Shown here in pieces: positions 28,255 to 36,363 of a DNA stretch of 36,363 nt. The position numbers and the translations under genes were made by a program. The notes under the pieces are model-generated. The model saw nothing but the letters and a program-made list of their open reading frames with translations. It searched no databases and had not been told where the DNA came from. How positions within the stretch are numbered: the first letter of the stretch is position 1; every line of letters begins with the position of its first letter. Source of the stretch: Candidatus Woesearchaeota archaeon (GTDB lineage Archaea; Nanobdellota; Nanobdellia; Woesearchaeales; DSVV01); the NCBI GenBank assembly GCA_018303075.1, contig JAGVYW010000009.1, forward strand, positions 1 through 36,363, given 5' to 3'.

Positions 28255-30876
28255 TTATTTCCTCTCAATCGGCTTAATCATATAATATGCTAACAAAATG
28301 CTTGCACTAAGAATAATTATTACTAATACTATTGCTGTTAATTTTGCAGTTTCAATATTTTGAAAGAGTTTTGCGAAGAATGATTGTGTTGTTGATTCTA
28401 TTTCTATTGTTGTTGTCTTGAATTCCTGTTTCGCAGCAGAAATTGTTATTAAACCTTCTTCCTCAATCTTTATTTGTGCTTTTCCTTCTTTATTTGTCTT
28501 TGATTGCTGGGTTTTTCCTGATTCGTATTGCAAAGTAATCTCTGCATCAGCAATTGCATTGTTTTCATTGTCATGCATTTGTATTGTAATTATCTCTCCT
28601 GTATAGAAAATTTCTTTTTGTTCAAGGATTGAGATTGTCAATTCTTTGATTATCTCTTTCTTCTCTTTTTTCTTTATCTCTATTTGTTTGCAGGTGTATT
28701 CATAATCCTGGCAGATGAATCCTTCACCACAATCTTTGTTTTCTGCACATTGCCTGCATTTATTTCTGTAACAGATTTTGTTTTGTTTTTCACTGCAGTC
28801 AATGTTTTCTGTGCATTCATAATTTATGCAGAAATGAGATTGAACGTATCCTTTTGGACAGATGATTGCTGTGCAAATGTTTGTATCTGCAGCACATTCT
28901 TGTTCATCAGCGCAGTCAAGATTTGTTTTACAATCACCTGGTTTTGAAGTGTTTTTTGTGCCAATTAATGTTGGTTTTGCTGTTCCTCCTCCTCCACCGC
29001 CACCTCCATCATCTTGTTCAATTACTACAATCGGCTGTGTGTAATTTATCTGTCTTACTCCTGAATTGCTTAAACCTGTTATTTTATATTTGCCAATTGT
29101 TGCGTTGTATGTACAAGTGTAACTGTTTTGTGAAACACCATTACATTCTATTTTGTATTCATTGCTTGCTGTACATGCTGTCGAGATATTTGCAATTGTT
29201 TCAATCTCTGTATCTTTGATGCAAACTGCAGAGAATTCGCTTTTATTAGTTAAGAAAGCTGTTTTTTTCTGAGAAACTGCTGTAAGATCCAATCCATTTA
29301 TAATTAATTCTCCTGTTGTTTTGTTGTTAGTTTCGTATATTGTAAGATTTGTTAAGTCTAATGTTGTGTTTGTGAAATTAAAATAAAACTCAAGCAGTTC
29401 TTGAGAATTGTTTAATATTTTTACAAATGCAATGTCTTTGAACTGCTGATTTACGTTTGACGAGCTGTTGATTGTCATAGTCATTGCACCAATGTTTGTG
29501 TAGATTGTTGTTGCATTGCCATTTAGTTTGTCGTCTGCATTGCTAATACCGTCATTATCCTTGTCTGTATCATTAATATCAGCAATGCCATCATTATCTG
29601 TATCCTGAAGTTTTGTTGTAAAATTAAATACATAATTGTTTGATAGATTATTACTGCTTGTATCTTGTATGTTTGTTGTGATATTAACCTTGTATGTCTC
29701 ATTTTGTTTTAGTTTAATAATTGGTATAAATGTTGTAGAGTTTGTTGATGTGTTGTAAAATAATTCCCCATTTATTAGATTGTTTGCTGCATCATAGACA
29801 AAAATGCTGTTGTTCAATACTGCTGTGTTTAATGTTTTGCTAAAATTAACAATAATATTTGTTGTTCTTGAAATATTGTTTGAGTTGTTGTTTGGAGATG
29901 TGCTTAATACTGTTGGTTTAGTTGTATCTACAACTATAACTGCAACATATGCGGTTGCATTGTTATTTGTAGAGTCTTTGACAAGTAAACTTACATTATA
30001 TGTACCTGGAATTGTATAATTGTAAGTTGGATTGGTTATTGTTGAATTAGTATTGTTCGTAACATTAAAATTCCAGAGATAGCTTGTAATGCCGATATTG
30101 TCAGAAGAATTGCTGGAATTAAATTGTACAATCTGGTTTTCGTTTATTTGTATTGTTTGACCTGCATTTGCTATTGGAGCATCATTGTCTGTAATTGTGA
30201 TTGTGTAATTGTTTGATGTTGCATTTAGCAAATATCTGTCATAAGCTCTAATTATGTAGCTTATATCTGCAGTTGAATTATTTGGTGCTGTGAGATTTAT
30301 TGCAAAACGCTCATGTATTGTTTCAGTCATAGCAATTGTTGTGCCGTTGTTTAATGTGATGTTTGCAGCAATAACATTGATATTGTCTGTTGAGTTTATC
30401 TCAATTGTTATAATATCTCCAGTTGTAGCAAAGAGGTTACCAGAGATGTTATAAATTGTTGGGGCAGTTACTGTGAGGAGTGTGAAGTTAAAGAATTTTG
30501 TTGATGATGTTAATGTTGTTGTGTTATATGTTTCATGGGTTGTATTGTAAAAATTAATTTCAACAATATCTAATGAAATATTGTTGCAAATCATTGCACA
30601 TCTAAAGCTGTTGTTGATTGCAGTTGGAAAATTGTTGCCATTAGTAGTTTGATAGGTCGTGTTTAAAGAATTGTTTCGGTCAAGTGTGCAATTAATATTG
30701 ATTTGGCTTAAGTTTAATGGATCATTGTTTGTGTTAAATATTCTTCCTTGAATATTACAGAAAGCTATATTATCAGAATGTGCTTGTGTTGCAGTTATAG
30801 AATATAATGATATGGCAACAGCTAAAGCTATAACTATTATTAATTGTGTGCCTACTTTTTTATTCATCATATTCAC
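28255..30876 (-). CDS. Large secreted/surface protein: PKD and Big-like domains, TSP3-like Ca-binding repeats, Cys-rich region, C-terminal TM
   Basis: N-terminal signal; DNDAPIANAGQTIQINENQIVQFNSSNSSDNIGITSYLWNF (PKD); DTDNDGIADINDTDKDNDGISNADD; Cys-rich CKTNLDCADEQEC...; C-terminal TM; many N-X-S/T sequons. Confidence 0.88.
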   Translation of the reverse strand: MNMMNKKVGTQLIIVIALAVAISLYSITATQAHSDNIAFCNIQGRIFNTNNDPLNLSQININCTLDRNNSLNTTYQTTNGNNFPTAINNSFRCAMICNNISLDIVEINFYNTTHETYNTTTLTSSTKFFNFTLLTVTAPTIYNISGNLFATTGDIITIEINSTDNINVIAANITLNNGTTIAMTETIHERFAINLTAPNNSTADISYIIRAYDRYLLNATSNNYTITITDNDAPIANAGQTIQINENQIVQFNSSNSSDNIGITSYLWNFNVTNNTNSTITNPTYNYTIPGTYNVSLLVKDSTNNNATAYVAVIVVDTTKPTVLSTSPNNNSNNISRTTNIIVNFSKTLNTAVLNNSIFVYDAANNLINGELFYNTSTNSTTFIPIIKLKQNETYKVNITTNIQDTSSNNLSNNYVFNFTTKLQDTDNDGIADINDTDKDNDGISNADDKLNGNATTIYTNIGAMTMTINSSSNVNQQFKDIAFVKILNNSQELLEFYFNFTNTTLDLTNLTIYETNNKTTGELIINGLDLTAVSQKKTAFLTNKSEFSAVCIKDTEIETIANISTACTASNEYKIECNGVSQNSYTCTYNATIGKYKITGLSNSGVRQINYTQPIVVIEQDDGGGGGGGGTAKPTLIGTKNTSKPGDCKTNLDCADEQECAADTNICTAIICPKGYVQSHFCINYECTENIDCSEKQNKICYRNKCRQCAENKDCGEGFICQDYEYTCKQIEIKKKEKKEIIKELTISILEQKEIFYTGEIITIQMHDNENNAIADAEITLQYESGKTQQSKTNKEGKAQIKIEEEGLITISAAKQEFKTTTIEIESTTQSFFAKLFQNIETAKLTAIVLVIIILSASILLAYYMIKPIERK

Positions 30877-30953
30877 TATGCTCTTATTATTGTGGTATTT
30901 ATATATAAAACTAGCGATAAATTTAAATAAAACAATATTCCTTAGAAAAACCT

Positions 30954-32099
30954 ATGACACAAAAAGAATTTACTGTAACACCATGGGAAGTTTCTGGAAC
31001 AATTGATTATGATAAATTGATTAAAGAGTTTGGATTGCAGCCATTCAAAGCACTACCTAAAGTGTTTCATGATTTTTTACTGTTTCGGCGTGGGCTAATT
31101 TATAGCCATAGAGATTTTGATAGGATCTTAGATGCAGTACAGCATAAAAAGCCTTTTGTGATGATGACAGGGCTAATGCCATCAGGAAAATTTCATTTTG
31201 GGCATAAGTTAGTTGCTGATCAAATGGTTTTTTATCAGAAACTTGGTGCTAGAGTATATATAACTGTTGCAGATATCGAAGCATATAATTCCCGTAATCC
31301 TGATATGAAAGAACTTAGAGAGACTGCATTAACTGAATATCTTACTAATTATGTTGCATTAGGATTGGATATGGATAAGTGTGACTTTTATTTCCAGTCG
31401 CAGCGTTCAGATGATGGCAGGAAATCAAATGCATATTATAGTTTAGCAAATATGCTTGCCAGGCATGCAACTTTTAATGAGTTCAAAGCAGTATATGGAG
31501 AGATAACTCCTGGAAAAATGGCAGCTTCTTTGTTGCAGGCAGCAGATATGTTGCATCCACAACTGCCAGAGTTTGAAGGAATAATTCCTGTTGTTGTGCC
31601 AGTTGGAACTGATCAGGATCCACATATAAGATTAGCTAGGGATCTTTCTCAGAGAATCTCGTCTTTTAAATTTATACAATTAAGTTCAACATATCATAAA
31701 TTTATGCCAGGGTTAAAAGGAGGCAAGATGTCTTCTTCTGATACTACTTCTTATATTGCTTTAACTGATGTTCCTGAAGAAGCAGCAAAGAAAATTAAGA
31801 AATATGCATTTTCAGGCGGGCATGCAACAATTGAAGAACATAGGAAATTAGGCGGGAATGCTGCAGTTGATGTGTCATTTCAGATGCTGCTGTATGGTTT
31901 AGAACCAGACGACAAGAAACTGCAGAAGATCCATGATGATTATACCTCTGGAAAATTGCTGTCTGGAGAGCTAAAGCAGATAGTTGTTGATAAGATTACA
32001 CATTTTCTGAAAGAACATCAGGAGAAAAGGAAAAAGGCAGAAAAAGTTGTAGCTGAGAATTTTGCGAAGGTGTTGTATAAAGTTATATTTTCTAAATGA
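30954..32099 (+). CDS. trpS: Tryptophanyl-tRNA synthetase
   Basis: VTPWEVSGTIDYDKLIKEFG, TGLMPSGKFHFGHK (HIGH), VGTDQDPHIRLARD, GGKMSSS (KMSKS). Confidence 0.95.
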   Translation: MTQKEFTVTPWEVSGTIDYDKLIKEFGLQPFKALPKVFHDFLLFRRGLIYSHRDFDRILDAVQHKKPFVMMTGLMPSGKFHFGHKLVADQMVFYQKLGARVYITVADIEAYNSRNPDMKELRETALTEYLTNYVALGLDMDKCDFYFQSQRSDDGRKSNAYYSLANMLARHATFNEFKAVYGEITPGKMAASLLQAADMLHPQLPEFEGIIPVVVPVGTDQDPHIRLARDLSQRISSFKFIQLSSTYHKFMPGLKGGKMSSSDTTSYIALTDVPEEAAKKIKKYAFSGGHATIEEHRKLGGNAAVDVSFQMLLYGLEPDDKKLQKIHDDYTSGKLLSGELKQIVVDKITHFLKEHQEKRKKAEKVVAENFAKVLYKVIFSK

Positions 32100-32156
32100 A
32101 CAAAGTAAATTCGAATAAGAGAAAACTATATAAATACGTTTTCTTAGGATAAGATT

Positions 32157-32363
32157 ATGGTTCAAAAATACAATAAATTACCTGTAACAGAATCTTTTTT
32201 TGTAACAAGCATCATTGGCTTCCTTGTCAGTGTTATTTATACCTACTCAGGATGGATTGATTTGAGTTTTGGATTTGCATTCTCTCTTGTATTTCTGATG
32301 ATGTTTATTGCTTCTTTAATAGCAATGGCGCCAAGTGATAAGGAATTGGAAAGCTATAAATAA
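32157..32363 (+). CDS. Small two-TM protein
   Basis: SFFVTSIIGFLVSVIYTY and FGFAFSLVFLMMFIASLIAMAP. Confidence 0.6.
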   Translation: MVQKYNKLPVTESFFVTSIIGFLVSVIYTYSGWIDLSFGFAFSLVFLMMFIASLIAMAPSDKELESYK

Positions 32364-32492
32364 TCTGCGTTGAGAAATTCTCTTATGGTTTTTAACAATA
32401 CGTACGTTAAGTATGACAGCCTGTCCCACAATTCATAAAATATAAATACCTGTTCTCGTCACTAAATATATAGTTTCTCGTCATTAGAAGAG

Positions 32493-32822
32493 GTGATTAT
32501 TGTGGTATATAAACAAACACAGAAAAATCAGAATTGGCTGCTTCCATTGAACATCAAAGAGATGATTTCTGCAGATCACATCTGCTTTTTAGTTGAGAAT
32601 TTTGTTGAAGAATTAAATTACAGCAAGTTTGACATGATTTATGCAAGCGCTGGAAATCCTGCATACCATCCAAGAATTCTGATGAAAATTCTTGTGCGGG
32701 GAATGCTCAGCAAAGTACGTTCATCGAGAAGACTTGCACAGTCAACACGAGAGAATATTGTGATGATGTACCTTGCAGAAAAAGTCAGTCCTGATTTTCG
32801 CACCATGACAGACGAGACATGA
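32493..32822 (+). pseudogene. IS1182-like transposase, N-terminal part
   Basis: YHPRILMKILVRGMLSKVRSSRRLAQSTRENIVMMYLAEKVSPDFRTMTDET*. Confidence 0.85.
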
Positions 32823-33574
32823 AAAAAATTGTCAGAGAATATTATTCTCGCAAAAATAAGAAGCAAGTGAAGAAAAATATTGAGAAAGCAAAGAATGAAC
32901 TGGAAAAATATTCGCTGGAAAAAGTTTCTTTATCTGATCCAGAATGTCGAATGATGCAGAGCAAAAAGAAGTTTGCTGAGTTGAGTTATAATGTTCGGCT
33001 TGGTGTTTCAAAGAATCAGATAATTGTATCAAATGATGTCTGTCAGGACAAGCATGATGCACATCAATTTATTCCGCAGATAAAGAATATTCAGGAGAAT
33101 ATTAAACTTAATGATGAGATAAAAGTCGGTGCTGATAGTGGCTATAGTGATGCAGAGAATAATGAAATTATTGCTGATGGAATAAAATATAGATTCAGAG
33201 GCATTTACACACGAAAAAATGGAAAGAAAATTATTAGTTATTACAACAAAGAAATCAAGAGGAAAAAAGATGTACCTTTCTTTTTTATAGAACGATTACA
33301 AATGAAAGAGGAAATGCAGACTGATGAAGGAAGAAAAATTTATTCTTTACGAAAAATAACTGTTGAGCCAGTGTACGGACACATAAAACAAAATCTTGAT
33401 TTTAGAGAATTTTTGCTTAGAGGACTTGAAAAAGTCAAAATTGAGATGAATTTGATTTCAATTGCACACAATTTAGGGAAAATACATCGAATGATGAGAA
33501 AAAATAAAGAAATAATGGGGAAAAGTTTCTCATATTTTACTTTATTCAGAAATTTCTGTGTTTACGAAATTTAA
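32819..33574 (+). pseudogene. IS1182-like transposase, C-terminal part
   Basis: SDPECRMMQSKKKFAELSYNVRLGVSKNQIIVSNDVCQDKHDAHQFIP, VGADSGYSDAEN, KITVEPVYGHIKQNLDFREFLLRG. Confidence 0.85.
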
Positions 33575-33832
33575 TTGTGGGACAGCTTCCCTTGTTAAAA
33601 TCTTTTTCCATACGAAGTGTGGGAAAACTGCGTCCGCAGAGTCGAGAAAGAGGGCGTTCTATCAGATGAGCGAAGCGACACATCGAGAACAAGTATCAAT
33701 GTGGACATTTCGTCAGTTAGTCATTTAGTTAGTCGTGGGGGAGTTCCGTTCGTCGTCATTTTTCATCGGAATCTTTATATAGAAGTTGTGCCTTGACTTA
33801 TGATATATCGCAGTTTGATGGGAGATTAATTT

Positions 33833-34057
33833 ATGGTTAATACAAGACAAAAGATTATAGATTATCTGAAAAAAGCAGATTGGCCATCAACTACTGAGGA
33901 CATAGCTACTGATGTAAAAGTGTCTTGGAATACTGCACAAGTTCATCTTCTTAAATTACTTCATGAAGGGGTTGTAAAGTATAAAAAAGTTGGAAGGCAG
34001 AATCAATTCTGGCTAAATACGGGATATGAGAAATATTTTAAGAGGGAGAAAAAATGA
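33833..34057 (+). CDS. Winged-helix DNA-binding protein
   Basis: TRQKIIDYLKKADWPSTTEDIATDVKVSWNTAQVHLLKLLHEGVVKYKKVGRQNQFWL. Confidence 0.8.
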   Translation: MVNTRQKIIDYLKKADWPSTTEDIATDVKVSWNTAQVHLLKLLHEGVVKYKKVGRQNQFWLNTGYEKYFKREKK

Positions 34058-34650
34058 AATATCTACTTTTAGGACTTTTGCTAATATCTATTATCGTTTT
34101 GGCAGGTTGTTCACAAACAGTCGTTAAATATCAATGTAATGATGGTTCATTTGCGGACTCTGCAACGTTATGTGCAAGCAAGATTTCTCAAGCATCACAA
34201 GATTGTCCAAAGCTAGACTGTGCTTCATGCCCAACTAAAACTGAAACTAAAGTTGAAGCTAAAACCATTATAGAAAAAGCGTATGTTTGTCCAAACGGTT
34301 CTGAGTCTAACGAAAAAAAAGAGTGTTTTGATACATCAGTGAAATCGCTCAGCAGTTCCGTGAGAAATGATGTAACAGAATTCATGGGTAAAGAAATTTC
34401 TCATAATCTATACATTGATGGAATATTCCAAAACAATCTCGGCAAAGACATCAAAAACTATCAAATTACCGGTATTTTATATAAAAATGGACAAGTTGTA
34501 GCAACATCTAGTACTGACATGATAGCTAGTAATATGTATCTCGACAATGTAAATCAAACAGTAAGACCTGGAGAAAAGAGAGCATTTAGTATTCTATTTA
34601 GCAACTATGTAGATTACGACAATCATGAAGTTTTAATTACTATAGGTTAA
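34054..34650 (+). CDS. Lipobox lipoprotein with C-terminal FxLYD-like domain
   Basis: MKYLLLGLLLISIIVLAGCSQT; DGIFQNNLGKDIKNYQITGILYKNGQVVATSS...RPGEKRAFSILF. Confidence 0.78.
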   Translation: MKYLLLGLLLISIIVLAGCSQTVVKYQCNDGSFADSATLCASKISQASQDCPKLDCASCPTKTETKVEAKTIIEKAYVCPNGSESNEKKECFDTSVKSLSSSVRNDVTEFMGKEISHNLYIDGIFQNNLGKDIKNYQITGILYKNGQVVATSSTDMIASNMYLDNVNQTVRPGEKRAFSILFSNYVDYDNHEVLITIG

Positions 34651-34658
34651 ATGATTAA

Positions 34659-35567
34659 ATGAAAAATGACCAAAAAGTTTTAGAAAAAAAGCTAGAAAAC
34701 ATTAAGAAACAGTTAACTACTAACGCAATCTTAGTAATAATTGCTGCATTAGTTTTAATATTTGTTCCTATGATGACCTTTGAGAATTTTATGTTTAAAT
34801 TTAGTTTAGAAGTAATAATTGCTTTTGTTGTTTTAATTGTTTGCGTTGTAAGGAGTTTTACTTTACGCAGCAAAAAAGAAGAACTAGAAGCTGAATTGTC
34901 AATATATTCTAAAAAAGAGATAAAACAAGAAGTAAAGAAAGTTGAAAAAGAGCCAGAACAGGAGTATACTTGTGCATGGTGTGATAAAAAATTCAAGACA
35001 GAAGAAACACTACACAAACACAATGAAACGTGCGAGAAAAAGAAGCATGGTGAAGAGAAAGACATCAAAATAGTCCTCTGGGGTGTCGGGATTATTGTAT
35101 TTGTCATATTTAGTTCAATATCATATTTTGTATTTAATAATAAAGTAAACCTAATCGCGGCAGTCTTAATCGGTTTTATTGCGACCCCTTTTTTTGATAA
35201 AGTATTTGTTCACTACAAAAAAAGAAACAGTCGTTTAAGGCATTTTGAATTTAATTGGTGGAAAAAGACTATTGTCATCTTAGTAATAATCTTGATTTTT
35301 ATTTTAATCAACTTGCTAATCCCCGAATGTCCAAAATCATGTAATGATAACAATTCTTGCACTAATGATTTTTGCAGTGCTGAAACTGGCTATAAATGTA
35401 TGAACACATTAAAATTGAATTGTAAAGGTAACGGAATATGCGAAGGCGGGGAATATGGCTCTTCTGATTGTCCTAATTGCGACGATAATAATAAATGTAC
35501 TGTCGACTCTTATGATTCTGCTTCAAAACAATGTATTCATACTGAAATGATTGGGTGTGTAAAATAA
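34659..35567 (+). CDS. Membrane protein with zinc finger and Cys-rich tail
   Basis: CAWCDKKFKTEETLHKHNETC between TM segments; C-terminal CPKSCNDNNSCTNDFC...CVK. Confidence 0.7.
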   Translation: MKNDQKVLEKKLENIKKQLTTNAILVIIAALVLIFVPMMTFENFMFKFSLEVIIAFVVLIVCVVRSFTLRSKKEELEAELSIYSKKEIKQEVKKVEKEPEQEYTCAWCDKKFKTEETLHKHNETCEKKKHGEEKDIKIVLWGVGIIVFVIFSSISYFVFNNKVNLIAAVLIGFIATPFFDKVFVHYKKRNSRLRHFEFNWWKKTIVILVIILIFILINLLIPECPKSCNDNNSCTNDFCSAETGYKCMNTLKLNCKGNGICEGGEYGSSDCPNCDDNNKCTVDSYDSASKQCIHTEMIGCVK

Positions 35568-35568
35568 T

Positions 35569-36090
35569 ATGGGACAAAAAGAAGAGTTAATTAAATTAAT
35601 TGGTCAGACAGAATATACTGCATTAGAAAGCCAAATTCCTGATAAAATTAAACAAGATATTGTTGTAAATTTTTCAGATTACTTGCTTGGAAAGACAGAG
35701 CAACAAATATTAGATTTTTATTCAGAATTAATAAATAGTAATAATCAATGGACTCTCCCAAAAATTACAGGAAGTATAGTTATCTTAACATCTCACATAA
35801 ATGACTTATTAGTTAAATTAGTGGAAACACGAGAAAAGGACATTAAAATTAAAGAGACAGCGAAAAACTTCGATTTACATTATTTAATTTTGTTTTGCAC
35901 TGCAAGGTATAATATCCCAAAAGATCATTTTATACAAATGATGGAACTCAAACATTTCAGGAATATGGTTGCACATGATTTTAACTCAATTATGGAAACA
36001 AGCTTTAATCAAGCAATTCATCCAATCGCAAAAGCACATTTATTAATTATTGTATTAACTCAAATGATAAAAGAGGTTAAGAATGGCTGA
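35569..36090 (+). CDS. HEPN-like protein
   Basis: All-helical; MELKHFRNMVAHDFNSI contains an RX4H motif (RNMVAH). Confidence 0.55.
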   Translation: MGQKEELIKLIGQTEYTALESQIPDKIKQDIVVNFSDYLLGKTEQQILDFYSELINSNNQWTLPKITGSIVILTSHINDLLVKLVETREKDIKIKETAKNFDLHYLILFCTARYNIPKDHFIQMMELKHFRNMVAHDFNSIMETSFNQAIHPIAKAHLLIIVLTQMIKEVKNG

Positions 36091-36363
36091 TTCAGACAAA
36101 GCATTAGTAGTATTCCAAGGCAAGAAAATCAGGCGAACGTGGTTTAATGATGAATGGTGGTTCTCAGTAGTTGACATTGTTGGTGTATTAACTCAAACAG
36201 ATAGAGCCAGAAAGTATTGGTCTGACTTAAAAACCAAGCTTCAAGATGAAGGTTTTGAAGTGTCCGAAAAAATCGGACAGTTGAAATTAATGGCAGAAGA
36301 TGGCAAATTAAGGCTTACAGACTGTGCCAATACCAAAAATATGTTTAGAATTATCCAGTCCAT
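36083..36363 (+). CDS. Bro-N domain protein (truncated by window end)
   Basis: MADSDKALVVFQGKKIRRTWFNDEWWFSVVDIVGVLTQTDRARKYWSDLKTKL...LRLTDCANTKNMFRIIQS. Confidence 0.88.
   Translation, partial: MADSDKALVVFQGKKIRRTWFNDEWWFSVVDIVGVLTQTDRARKYWSDLKTKLQDEGFEVSEKIGQLKLMAEDGKLRLTDCANTKNMFRIIQS

Larger units (their letters stand above)
32421..33585 (+). mobile_element. Decayed IS1182-like insertion sequence
   Basis: 13-bp perfect TIRs ctgtcccacaatt (32421-32433) and aattgtgggacag (33573-33585) flank two transposase fragments. Confidence 0.87.

Noticed and set aside
28418-30019. Several plus-strand ORFs opposite the surface protein gene
   Set aside because: Antisense shadows of an AT-biased, Asn/Thr-rich coding sequence; hydrophobic low-complexity translations without start signals.
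32819-32822. Programmed frameshift between the transposase halves at the ATGA overlap
   Set aside because: The A7 run follows the stop codon of the first frame, and the missing catalytic segment points to deletion rather than recoding.

Overview
AT-rich archaeal window. The gene content (RadA, RadB, Topo VI A/B, Nop5/fibrillarin, RIO1, a fused single-chain primase, intron-bearing tRNAs) fits a DPANN-type lineage; this is inference, with no database search. Most of the window is conserved housekeeping: DsrE-like fragment, Asp/Glu racemase, Na/Ca exchanger, tRNA-iMet(CAT) and tRNA-Ser(GCT), both with introns at 37/38, radA, TRAM protein, uS2, Lrp-like regulator, unusual radical SAM protein, K+ channel, radB, nop5-fibrillarin, lgt, HepT/MntA pair, Trx-like protein, two-component system, RIO1, KH protein, idi, top6B/top6A, P-loop ATPase, PriS-PriL-like primase, TOPRIM protein, THUMP protein, MFS, large surface protein, trpS. 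Items most worth follow-up: (1) a 96-bp sequence present twice, letter for letter, with strong hairpin potential; one copy lies in a decayed methyltransferase gene, the other between rio1 and an unlisted 51-aa ORF; (2) a compact accessory cassette (33833-36363) of wHTH, lipobox lipoprotein, zinc-finger/Cys-rich membrane protein, HEPN-like protein and Bro-N protein beside a decayed IS1182-like element; (3) structured intergenic segments at 2849-3134 and 5406-5454; (4) a bacterial-type Lgt plus a lipobox protein in an archaeal context; (5) a P-loop ATPase ORF with no ATG/GTG/TTG before its Walker A motif; (6) an HTH-MNT antitoxin-like gene with an 18-bp palindromic operator and an internally deleted partner.
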